Part shown: positions 9,125 through 19,133 of the stretch, one piece after another
Numbering within the stretch: position 1 is the first letter of the stretch
Layout of the letters: the number at the start of each line of letters is the position of its first letter
NCBI GenBank assembly: GCA_021399435.1
Contig: JAJTUP010000192.1
Span: forward strand, 1-31,031
Length of the DNA stretch: 31,031 bases
Source of the DNA: Diaporthe sp. PMI_573
Lineage: Eukaryota > Ascomycota > Sordariomycetes > Diaporthales > Diaporthaceae
Direction: 5' to 3'
Made by a program: the position numbers and the translations under genes
Notes under the pieces: generated by a model
Databases searched by the model: none
Told to the model about the DNA's origin: nothing
What the model saw: the letters and a program-made list of their open reading frames with translations, nothing else

Positions 9125-9247
9125 GTTAGTGACTTCTCCCCGAGTACTCCGTCGCTACAAATGTGATCTGCCAAGCCACGGAAGCCGCAGACCCACACCA
9201 CCACTACTAAAAACGTTAACTAAAAGATTTTGCGACACACCATTTCG
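9125..9247 (-). repeat. Right arm of ~120-bp inverted repeat flanking the NLR cluster
   Basis: This is the reverse-complement partner of 4072-4192. It is followed at once by (GT)7 (9247-9260), whereas in the left arm about 120 bp separate the equivalent point from (CA)10. Past the GT tract, ACTGCAAATTAATAGTAGTA resembles, on the opposite strand, the left-side sequence near 3990-4010. The right copy thus looks like an internally deleted version of the same repeat. Confidence 0.8.
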
Positions 9248-10681
9248 TGTGTGTGTGTGTACTGCAAATTAATAGTAGTAGTAACTATAGAGTGAAGGAC
9301 TATAAATAGGTTGTATGCGCTTGTCACGTACCTATTAACAACGCGGAGGACGCTTAAAAGTACGGTACTACTAATATAATCCTAGCTTGGCTCTAAAACG
9401 TGGAGCAACACGGACAAATTTAACGTTTGATGATCTATTCTGAGTATGTCCGACCAAAGTACTACACAGAACAGAAGGTACGGAGTTTTATCATACAGTA
9501 CAACAACGGATCGAACCCTGTAGGCGCGCAGACAGTGTCCGCCCTGTGCGCCGCGTAGCCCACGCTTCGATCATACCACGTTAGTCCGGTGTACCTGACA
9601 GCATCTATATGCAGACAACCATCATTAAGTACGTTTGTTGCGCAAAATATAAGATGCAACAATATTGTGTGTAAAGTACAGTGTTATCAGAAGTCCCTGC
9701 CTTTAATGCAACAGCCGTGATGTAATCTTTCAAGATAAAGGGACTTCTATTTAATTAAGGGTGAATGTTTAGCTACACTCGACGGACTGTCAGATGAGAT
9801 TTTAAAGTCAAATCGCGCCATACCTTCCGCCTTGAAATTTCATTAGAGAGGCTTGACTCAGTTCCTTTAAACACGAGTAACGCAATATTCATTTAGGGCG
9901 ACGGGGAAGGGCAGGAAAACGGAAAGAAAGAAGTAAATCAAGATACTTGCATATACAATAAAGATTTAAGGATAAATAAGCCAATAACAATGATGCATCT
10001 TCTCATACTTACGCATTCACTCGCACTAGACATACATAGACTTATTTGGCTATATCCATCAGATACATATGCCAAACATCGCGTATATTTGGTATGAAAA
10101 GTATTTTGAGGTAAGTTAGGTATCTTGTGCAAAGTAGCAGGGGAGACTAGATTTTAGGAAACTAAAGGAAGTCAAGCAACATACTGTATGTAAGAAAGCT
10201 ATATGTACTGTACAGTAAATACTGCCATCTTCTTTGCTTAAAAATGGCAAAATGTCTATAAAAATGGCAAAATGTCTATCCAGGGAACTCAAAAGCCCTG
10301 CTCAAAGAAGTACCATGTTTTCATAAGTTTCTACAGTACTTCCATGAGGGAGTTCTGGATACATACGTTAACTGCGACAGAAGTACTTTTGGGAAACAAC
10401 GGCACCTCTGATTGGCCATCATCTGGGGCAATAGTTCATCTTGTTCGTCCTCTGGGAAATACTGTACTGTACGATAGAACACAAATACTATAAATGTTGA
10501 ATGGGCTTTCTTGTACTACTGTACCATGAGCTCTATATAAGGATGGGCGAGGCACCGTGGTCGCCTTTTTCTACTCCCGACAACTATGAAGCAGGTCCAG
10601 CTGGGTCCTAGTGCAACCTCAGTGCCCCTTGGCCCACAAATCCAGAGGTATCTCTTCAGGGATATTACTCGAACCACCTGG
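9248..10681. other. AT-rich gene-poor spacer with a 20-bp tandem duplication
   Basis: No convincing gene is seen over 1.4 kb. A 20-bp unit beginning AAAAATGGCAAA is exactly duplicated head to tail at 10240-10259 and 10260-10279. The palindrome GTACTGTAC or close variants recur around 10204, 10463 and 10512. The right end of the spacer must hold the 3' UTR of the M16 peptidase. Confidence 0.5.
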
Positions 10682-13600
10682 CTAGATGATGGTTTTAGAT
10701 GTCTTGGTGACGGGGCTGCCCAGACGGTTGAGGCCCTCCATCTCCTTGGCCTCGTCGTGCTCCGCCGCGCTCAGCCTGGCCTGGAGGTCCGTCGCCGCCT
10801 CCGCCTCCCTCTCCGGGGAGTTGAGCTCCAGCGCCTTGACCAGTTTCGAGATCTGCTTGGTCGACTCGTCGCTCGTCGCCTGTGCGATCATCCACACCGA
10901 GATCTTGGCCCTCTCGGGCGACGCCGGGTTGATGTGCTTCTTGAAGAAGTCAACCATGTCCTGCTTGGTCAGTTCATTGACGCGCTCTGCTGTCTTGGTT
11001 GCTATTTTAACGGTCAGCTGTTATCCAAATACCAAGTCACACCGAGTCGCACCAAGTTACACTGCCCACAACAATACACACTTACATAGCTCGAAGTCGT
11101 AGTACTCTGTGGATATCTGGTCCCAGATCCTATAAGTATCCTGGTCGAGATTCTTCAGCTTCTCGAGCAATATCATGCTCAGGCTGCGCCTGTGGACCTC
11201 GAGATCAGCATCGCTCATCTTCTCCAGCGTCTGAGCATAGTTGCTCAAGAAGTTCTCGATCCTCGTCTCCAGATACTGCGCCGTCTTCTCGCTCTGAATG
11301 AGGAACCGGAAGCCCAGTGTCGTTGCGCTGGTCTTGACTCCACTGAACACGATGTAGCCTAGCTGTTCCTTAGTCCGGAGCTGGTCAAAGGCCGGCTCGC
11401 GGAGGATCTGGTCCAACAGCAACACCTTGGCCTGGGCCAGGCGCTCATCTTTCTGTCCGACGTAGAGCCAGTACTCTATGCAGTGGTTGACATTGGCAGG
11501 GTCCCCCAGGGTCTTCTTGTAGACATAGTTCGAGCCGGGCGGGAACAGGAAGGACCGCCAAATGGGCCACTGCGAGCTTGGCAACGGGCGGGGCTTGAGC
11601 GTGCGCTCCAGCATGTCCGTGAGCCTGAGTGCATCCTCTTTATACATGTTTCCATGGACCAAAATCTCCATGTGCATATGCGAGAGCAATTCTTTTTGGA
11701 ACGCCCTCGTCGCGTTGCAGTTGATCATGTCCAGTTCAGCATTGTAGTGCTCAACCAGGAAGTTGTGCTCAGTATTCAGCCAGGTGGTGTATTCTCCGAC
11801 CTGGTGAAAAGGCTGCTGGAAGGCCCTGTTCCGATACGCTCTGCTCAGGCGCTCTTTGATGATGGCGAATCGATCCTCCTTGATGTCCAAGTCTCTTATC
11901 AACTTTAGCACCCGCTCTAGCAGGACCGAGAGCTTGTCGTTGTAGCCGCTAACTCTAATGACGAGGCCGCGGGCGTCCAGAGACACAGAATACTGCAGGC
12001 CCGCTAGGTCGGCATCGTAAGAATACTCCTCGAGGGCGTCCCTAACTAGATCCGTAAAGAATCGAGCCTTGATGGAGTTCTCCGCCGACGCAAAGATGAT
12101 GGGGCTCCTGCAGCTGACGAGGAGGTTTGCCTTGGGGACCCAGAACCAATCATCCTTCTTGTACCATGTACGGGCCAGGCCGTCGTTCCTGATCAGAGTG
12201 GGTGCCACAGCGGGCTCCTTGACCTCCTTCTTTTCGACTTCGAGCTTGGTCGGTATGAATTGGTTCTTGTGTGGGAGGTGTAGCTTCGAGACGCGGTCTG
12301 CAGGGTGACTTGATGCGGCCTGCCTTATCTCCTCCATGAGATCGCCGGGGATTTTATCGCATGTGTACTCAGTCCCATACCACTTCTCTTTGCTTTCCCA
12401 TTTCCCAGGAACGTCACGAGATATGATCGACATCCTCAGGTTCTCGGGTCGAAGACACTCTATTCCTTGCTTGATAAGCTCTGGCTCAAACTTCCTCAGC
12501 CGACTAGAGCCGCTAAGAAGCCATTCTCGGGGGAGAGGCCGCTGCATAACCGAGCTGATCTGGCTCGTAAAATGGCTTGCAGGCGTCTTCTGCTCGAACT
12601 TGAAGTCCACGTCGGCCATGCCTCTCTGCTCTTCGAATATCCATTCCTGTGGTTGCGTCTCCCGCAGTAGAGCAACGTATTGGAAAAACGCCTTTAAAAT
12701 CTCCTTGTAGTTTTCCAGGCCCTCTTCTGTCAGTTGTATTTGGCAGTCAAATATCCCCGGCGAGCCAGGACACACTGGATAGGCGCCAGCACTCAGCCCA
12801 TTCGCCCAGCCCTTGGATTTGATGTAGGACATGATGCTCCCGGGGCCTTCATGCCCTATGAGGTGGCTTATGTACGTGCTTGGAAGGGATTCGAAAAGGT
12901 CATCCTCGTCGAGGAATGGGAAGGAGAGGCCAAGCTCCCTCGAATCCATGACCGGCTTTGCGAAGACCTGCAATCCCAGCTGCTCAGGCCCCAGGGGTAC
13001 GGAGTCCAGCCAGCGGTTGGGCTTCAGGTTCTTGTCCTGGATAGGTGAGAAGTACTCGACGACCCAAGACTCGAGAACATCCAGTGGCTCGCGGCCCAAT
13101 ACGACCAGTTTCATACGATTAGCAGAATAATGACTCTCATAAAAGTCTATGAATTTCTGCCTCACGTTTACTCCTCGCGCCTCTGGATCAATTTTAAGAA
13201 CATCTAGGTTGCCGGTGGAAAAATGGCAGTAGGGGTGCGCGGGGTTTGACAAGGACTTCTGGAGCTGGCGGAGCCGCGATGTGTCGCTTTGCAGGTTCTT
13301 CTTATTCTCCGAGTCCACGGCCCTGAGTTCCCGGTCCAGGGTTGACTCGAGGAACAGAGGCTCGACGAAGAACTGAGCGAAGCGATCAAGAGCACCCTTT
13401 AACGGTGATGGGCTGGTCGCCGACGGCTCGCTGTTGTCACTAGGCCGACCGGCTATCTCGAAATAGTAGTTGGTAGATGTTGAGGCAGTGTACGCATTTG
13501 AGGTGCCAGAGTGCGCCGACAAATACTGATTGTAGGCGTTCTCCTCAGGATACTTCTTGGTCCCCATGAACAAGAGCTTTTGTCCAGGAGGCGTTAGTAT

Positions 13601-13938
13601 CGCATCCAGTAGATGGGCTCAGCGCCGGGTACTCCAGTGCAACTCACATGCTCGACAGCGTGTGCCATACCCGGCATATCCACCTCGTCGCTAAAGTTTC
13701 CCACATTAACGTCCATGGCAGCACTGGCCTTATCGGCTTCGGCATCGTGAACGAGAAGGGCCTCTAGCTGGTTCAGAAGGCGGATCACGCGATAGGTCCG
13801 GTCATCCAGAGAAGGGGTCTCGAGATGATCCGTCACTAGCTCCGCAGGACGAAGCTCATGTTCTAGGAACGACATGGTGCTGTCTTGAATCGCCCTGAGC
13901 TTGGGGTGGGGATGAGAAACTGAAAAGTGGCGTCGCAT
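10682..13938 (-). CDS. M16 zinc metallopeptidase, insulysin/Ste23 family
   Basis: Complete inverzincin of the insulin-degrading enzyme/Ste23 (a-factor processing) type, likely cytosolic, cleaving short peptides inside its clam-shell chamber. Three exons: 13938-13648, 13576-11086 and 11001-10682. Introns are 71 bp (GTGAGT donor, CTAAC branch) and 84 bp (GTAAGT donor, CTGAC branch), and all phases agree. This predicts 1033 aa, or 1012 aa from the second Met at 13875, which fits the family start better; the family norm is ~1000 aa. The inverted zinc motif HAVEH (93-97) is split from its continuation LLFMGTKKYPEENAY by intron 1. The further ligand region is ELRAVDSENKKN (Glu ~180). The C-half signature AFDQLRTKEQLGY carries the conserved Arg and Tyr. 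The C-terminus stops soon after NRLGSPVTKTSKTII, shorter than I expect for fungal homologues. No other lesion is seen. Confidence 0.92.
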
Positions 13939-14118
13939 AGGAGTCTTAAGTGTGGTTCTTGGGATTGTTCTCCCGCTGATGTTTAGCTGAACCCGTTTAA
14001 ATTAAGGGTGTTTGTGTGAACAGCTGCGCCGAATCGGGGGTTGCGACGAAAGTGGGCCGGGGACGTTATAGGGCTGGCGGCCTCCAAAACTGCTGCTGTA
14101 ACGTGTAGCCGAAAATAT
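13939..14118. other. Short upstream region of the M16 gene
   Basis: Only ~180 bp separate the M16 start from the hAT remnant, so the native promoter has probably been shortened or taken over by transposon sequence. I see no TATA box that I would defend. Confidence 0.4.
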
Positions 14119-14693
14119 TTAAGAGATCAGCTTTCCCTCGCACAGCACTTCTCTTCGTCTCCAGCCGCCACACACTCTTGCCCACCTACTCGTCCATTTT
14201 AGAATCCTATCTAGCGACCCGATCAAACCAGCACGCAACCAACTCCGTAGTGTCTGACAAAGCCCAATTGTACTGGCATCTAGCCTATTGCGGCTCTTGG
14301 TAACCATGCGGCCAGTGGTCGAGAATAGCCTCTCACACTCGGCTGACATAGGTGGCACAGTAAGCAGATCCAAGGCCATCCTAGACAGCCGGGGGTATTT
14401 GAGCCGCCTTATGTGCCAGTATTCGTAGGGATCTGTGACAGAAGCGTCAGCATCCTCGATATCGCGCTGCCACTGCTCGTATTCATCAAGATCCAGACCG
14501 CCAACTGAGGACCTAGGGGATTGAGCTGGGGATTGAATGTGCGACTCGGTAACAGAAATCCCTCCAGCCATCAGTCCTCGCTTTTTCGTGCGCCACGCTG
14601 TGAACTTGTTTCTTGAGGTCTTCAGACGCTTATTGGCAGGCAATTCAATCTCTGGATCATCAACCTCAAGGTCCCTATACTCTCTCTCCCAAA
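14119..14693 (-). pseudogene. hAT transposase remnant A, C-terminal part (interrupted by hAT B)
   Basis: The minus frame encodes the hAT C-terminal dimerisation/catalytic region: DPYEYWHIRRLKYPRLSRMALDLLT, then MSAECERLFSTTGRMV and a Trp-rich C-terminus, ending at 14119. The reading frame extends upstream without a stop to 14701 (DLWEREYRDLEVDDPEIELP) and is then cut by hAT B. It resumes in frame beyond that element at ~17865-17925 (EHYTSRSRGWDHAEVNLLVEQ). The N-terminal two thirds (zinc finger and first catalytic Asp) are missing, so this is an old fragment. Its left boundary lies within ~180 bp of the M16 start. Confidence 0.88.
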
Positions 14694-14701
14694 GATCCTG
14701 G

Positions 14702-17700
14702 CAGCGTTCCTAATAAGTCAAGTCTAGCAAGTCAAGTTGGCAAGTCAAATCAAGTCTTGCAAATCAAATCGTCGGGCTCACAACCCAAATCAAGTCAAGT
14801 TCTCCTCACTCAGACTTGCCAGACTTGCAAGTCATATATGGCATCTGGTTTTTCCTCTATATAGGGTCAATTGGCCCCGGAAAGTGGCCAAATATGGTTC
14901 TGGTGATAATTTTCTTGGTGTTGTCTCCCGTCTCCAAACTATTGCTTCGTCAGCACAAAAACATCTGGCGTCGCGCCGTCGCGGTGACGCGGTGCTCAAC
15001 AAATTTCACCAAGACTTTGTCACAAGTCATCAATTCCTCCACCAATTCTTGAGCTTTCGTACCGAAACAATGGATACGCCTTCCTCAACTGCCCTTTCAG
15101 ATGCCGACGATTTTTCCAACGGATTGACCGCTGGAAACGACGCGTTCTCGGTCCTTAGACGAGCTTCGTCCTCGAATTCCCTGTCCTTTACCTACCAGAC
15201 TGCCAGTATTCGAGCCGACGATATCAGGGGCGCGAAGGATGTGGATGAACTCCCCAAGATCAAGCTGAAAAGTGACGGCAGGGTTAATACCTATATTCTT
15301 GAGGCATGGCTACACAAGAAAAGGAAGCGCAATTCGTGGATACAGCCCCATGTCAACTGTCTCGTTCGATTGAACCCCGACGACACGCACGAAGACGTCT
15401 TTCTTTGCAAGCACTGCGAATCGATCGGAATAACGAAGCTATTCGATGGGGAGGCAACTACGTCAGCAGGCAGGCATCTCAAGAAACAGCACCGTATATT
15501 TCCAGATGGGGAGCTTCAAGACCAAGATGGGGACGAGCCCCTTGCAAAGAGACAAGCAATAATCGACTTTGCGAAGACGTCGAGCTCCGACAAGTCCTCC
15601 CAACGCCTCGTGGTTCGTACGGCAGCTGAAGAATTCAAGAATCTCTTGATGGGTTGGATTATCGACGCAAATATCCCCTTCTACGGCATTGAACACCCTC
15701 TTTTCCGCGAACTCCTTCTGGTACTTAATAGGGACTTCATCAATGAGCTCTTACCTGAAAGCGCTGATACAGTCAAGAATTGGATCACTATGGAGTACGA
15801 AACTCGAAAGACACTTCTAAAGCGTGAGTTCCAAGTGGCTCGGAGCAAAATCCATATCACCTTTGACCTCTGGACTTCTCCAAACAATATTGCATTGCTT
15901 TCCATTATCGCCCACTTTGTTGACACTTCTGGGAAGCTCCAGATACGTCTATTGTCCCTTGAACGGGTTGAAGGCAGCCACGGAGGCGAGAACCAGGCTC
16001 GGATCATGGTCCAGTTGTTTAGGGACTTCGATATTAGCAAGAAACTCGGCTTCTTTACTGCTGATAACGCAGATTCTTGCGATACGGCAGTCAGGGCCAT
16101 TCTTAAAGCGTTGAAGCCTCACTTAACTGAGTACCAAAGAGCCAAACTTGAAAGGCAGGTTCGAATCCGCTGCTTTGGCCACGTACTCAACCTCTCTGCC
16201 AAGGCCTTCCTCGAGGGAGCTTCGTCAGAAATCTTCGACTCTGCCTATAATAAGGACAATCTTGATGTCGATACTGAACTGAGGCTTCTCAAAGAGTGGA
16301 GGAAATATGGCCCAGTTGGCAAGCTTCACAACGCCGTCCATTTCATCCGCAGATCCTCTCAACGGAGAGACCAATTCCTTGCAATCACCACTGGTCGAAT
16401 CCGCAGCGGATGTATTGCAAGAGCTGGGGCTTTGGCTAATCGAAAAGGACGTGGTGGGCTTGATGGTGAAGGCAGACAACGATACGCGGTGGAATTCGAT
16501 ATACCTTATGATCCTTCGCGCTATCAAGCTTAAGGACATCATTGATACCTTCTGCAGGCTGAGCAGGACAGACGAGAAACCTGAAAAACGGATCCCTGAA
16601 GAAGATGTCTTGCAACACGAAGACTGGCTCGTCCTCACGGAAATCCTCGAAATCTTGAAGCCATATATCGAGTATACCAAATACTTTGAGGGCAGGGAAC
16701 CCAGGTTTGCGGAGGTCATCTCAACAGTCTGTTGCTTGCAAGACCACCTCAAGGAAATGCAAAAACGCTATAATGAGGGCCTTGTTGGTACACCTTTCGA
16801 GACACCACAGATCGATCTAGAAGAGCCTTCCTTTGGGTCTTCCGATTCAGCTGAAAGCTGTATATTTGTTGCAGGTGACGAATCCCAGATGCCTCGGCGC
16901 TCGCAGAGGGAAATCAGACTTCCTACCCGCCTCCAAGACTTCGAAGTCGATATTTCCTCTCCAAGACAAGCCTCCTCTATTCCTCAGGGCCGATCGTCTC
17001 CGCCTGAGTCACCAAGAGCCACTGAGGAGCTCCAACTCGGCGATCTAAGCCTCCGATATATACAGCACTCGCTTGAGTTTGCCTCTAAGAAGCTGGAAAA
17101 GTACAGGAATCTGATGGAGGAGACAGGGGTCTATTGGGCGGCAATGATTCTGCACCCAGCTCACAAGACACGGTTTATCGAAGTCTACTACCCCGAACGC
17201 AAGGAGGCCATTGTCAAGGACTTCAGGGCTTTGTTTGACGACTCATACGTGGATAGGGCAAGCGGGAGCTCTCAGCCAGTTCCTCAGAATGCCCAGGCGA
17301 AGAAGACGAAGACTCCGTGGATCACTAAGGGCAATTATTATCAGACCCAACAACCACGCTTGATCGACGAGATTGAGGACTACCTTTCAGAGCCTCCACG
17401 GCCATTGGCTGAGGAAGAGACTAATCAGGGAGGTGGGGAGGAAGCTGAGGACCTTATTTCGTGGTGGATCAGCAGAAAGGGCAAGTGGCCAAGGCCGTAT
17501 CGAATGGCAATAGACTTCTTGACTATTCCTGCCATGTCAAGCGAGTGTGAGAGGTGCTTCAGCGTTGCGAATCTTCAGATCTCTTCTCAGAGGCATCGGC
17601 AACACTTTGCAACGATGAAGTCTTGTCAATGCCTCAAGAACTGGGCTAGGATGGGTATGTTCAATTGGAAAGAGATGGGAGTTAGTAAAGCCTCTGGAGA

Positions 17701-17864
17701 GAGCTCTGGAGGTTAGTCTAGGCCTAGGACAGTTTAGTAGGACTTGTCAAATACCACAAGTCAAGTCAAATCTACGTCAGAAACAAACAAATATAGCCTG
17801 AAAATAGGCCAAGTCGACAAGTCCTGGGGGCCGACTTGACTTACTTGGCTTGTTAGGAACGCTG
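14702..17864 (+). mobile_element. hAT transposon B, nested in remnant A
   Basis: Terminal inverted repeats are visible: CAGCGTTCCTAA at 14702-14713 and its complement TTAGGAACGCTG at 17853-17864. Numerous subterminal AAGTCAAGTC-type repeats lie inside both ends, which are likely transposase-binding sites. The flanks fit an 8-bp target duplication GCAGGATC of the minus-strand host ORF. One copy carries a substitution (CCAGGATC) and the other a one-base loss (GCAGATC). The length is 3163 bp with one transposase gene. Confidence 0.88.
15070..17716 (+). pseudogene. hAT transposase (element B), one frameshift
   Basis: The chosen start is the Met at 15070 (MDTPSSTALSDADDF). An N-terminal BED-type zinc finger is seen as CKHC followed ~25 residues later by HLKKQH. 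The catalytic core shows HITFDLWTSPNN, FFTADNADSCD, RIRCFGHVLNLSAKAF and KADNDTRWNS. The C-terminal dimerisation region includes PAMSSECERCFSVANL, whose Glu is likely the third catalytic residue. The frame changes between ~16385 and ~16400 (after FLAITT), so the N-terminal part runs on to a stop at 16533 and the C-terminal half is in another frame ending at 17716. No plausible intron explains this, so I treat it as a 1-bp insertion or 2-bp deletion. Confidence 0.88.
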
Positions 17865-17960
17865 ATCTGCTCGACCAGCAAATTGACCTCAGCATGGTCC
17901 CAACCTCTGCTCCGTGAAGTGTAATGCTCCGCTCGGTTCAAGTAGTCGAATTACTAGGCC
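17865..17960 (-). pseudogene. hAT remnant A, continuation beyond the nested element
   Basis: On the minus strand, EHYTSRSRGWDHAEVNLLVEQ leads in frame to the DLWEREY sequence on the far side of hAT B. A stop appears just upstream (near 17950), and no earlier hAT domain is recognisable up to 18.5 kb. Confidence 0.7.
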
Positions 17961-18505
17961 TGAGAGCCCCAACGTAGCGCATTCGCAGACAGTGTCGCGT
18001 GTTGAAGGGTCACCACTCCTCCTTCACGATGTGGGCGACAGGGGACGAGTCTGTCTGTGGTCTGTAGTATTCGGTAGCACTGATCGTAGCGTGCTGGGCG
18101 TCTGGGGCGCTGCGCTCGTAGGGGATGAGGTCGTTCTGTCCGGCGACTTGTCGTTGTGGGGTGTTGCAAACATTGTCGAGATGATGGGCGACCCGGAAAC
18201 TCATCCGTAGCTGCTGTGTTGAAGTGGGAAATCGTGTTTGGGCTTCACCGTTACACTTCAGGGAGTCGAGAGGGAGTCGTATGCTGCGGCGTGGTTGCTA
18301 TGCGCGTTGGCGCTTGTCGTGTGTGTGGGGTGCTCTCAATGTCGCGTGGTCTTGTCCCGCATCCTGCTGAAAGCGCCTGGGCCTCCACGAGGTGCATCAC
18401 GTCGGGGGACGCATGATGGCTCGTGGAGGCCGTTGCTATCAGAAGCGGGAGTGTTTCGCTCTGTTTAACGCTGTTGTTTCAAAAATTTCGTACTCGCTGG
18501 TGATG
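17961..18505. other. Spacer without a recognisable gene
   Basis: Several open frames of 60-100 codons overlap on both strands, but none shows a domain. GC content is higher than in the other spacers, so it may be degraded hAT A or host sequence. Confidence 0.45.
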
Positions 18506-18521
18506 ATTTTTTTTTTTTCAC

Positions 18522-18549
18522 GTTGCCCTCTTACAGTTGCCCTCTTACA
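18522..18549 (+). repeat. 14-bp tandem duplication next to a T-run
   Basis: GTTGCCCTCTTACA occurs twice head to tail, just after a T-run at ~18507-18518. It is part of the region upstream of the Zn2Cys6 gene. Confidence 0.8.
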
Positions 18550-18564
18550 TAACAGTTGCTAATT

Positions 18565-18617
18565 GCACAGCCGGCTGTGCGGGCACGTGACATTCTATTT
18601 GCACAGCCGGCTGTGCA
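18565..18617. promoter_or_regulatory. Two identical 16-bp palindromes, candidate operator
   Basis: GCACAGCCGGCTGTGC is a perfect palindrome present at 18565-18580 and 18601-18616, with centres 36 bp apart. The second copy extends to 18 bp (TGCACAGCCGGCTGTGCA). It contains CGG/CCG triplets, the core bound by Zn2Cys6 proteins, and lies ~520-570 bp upstream of such a gene. Binding by that protein (autoregulation) is inference. Confidence 0.6.
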
Positions 18618-19133
18618 TGTAGAGGTCGCCATATAATCTAAGGGACTTAGTCATCTTTGCTAGGCGTGCGGGTTATTTGCGCGGATCCGTGCACGTAGGC
18701 GTCCCCGACTACCACCGCATGCTTAGTCACCAGCGTGAGCCACGAAGTATATAGACCTCAATTTCCCTAGACTTGCCACTCCTTCCAAGCTCTTTAGCTA
18801 TCAATATAATTATTAATGCTTCTCTTTGAACTAGTTCCGAAAGCCAAGTATATCGACTATGACTAACTATTACTCAGCGATACCCTGATTCACTTTGTCG
18901 AACATAAAACGGACAACCAATCGCCTCACATTGACAGCCTGACCCCTGTCACTGTGGCCAATTGTCACAGGCTTAAACTGGCGACCGATTTCTCAACACT
19001 CCGTCCAGTATCCACTTTCCGGTCTGTTTTAAGGCTATGTTCCGGTCGTTCCGACCTTGAAGCCTCGTCCATATTTTCATCTCACTAAACCGTTTCCGAC
19101 TATCCCCCCTCCTAAGAGAGCCCTAATGGCCCG

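Noticed and set aside
9462..10132. Small minus frames in the AT-rich spacer
   Set aside because: 60-66 codons each, no recognisable sequence, close to the length expected by chance on both strands.
10200..10520. Repeated GTACTGTAC motifs as an operator array
   Set aside because: The copies are irregularly spaced in AT-rich decayed DNA with no gene start nearby that they would control.
10586..11102. Plus-strand frames of 138 and 167 codons
   Set aside because: Antisense to the M16 C-terminal exon, whose sequence and splice sites are consistent on the minus strand.
16390..16440. An intron in hAT B to explain the frame change
   Set aside because: The only GT nearby (GTCGAATCC) is a poor donor and no branch site precedes the candidate AG; a small indel is simpler.
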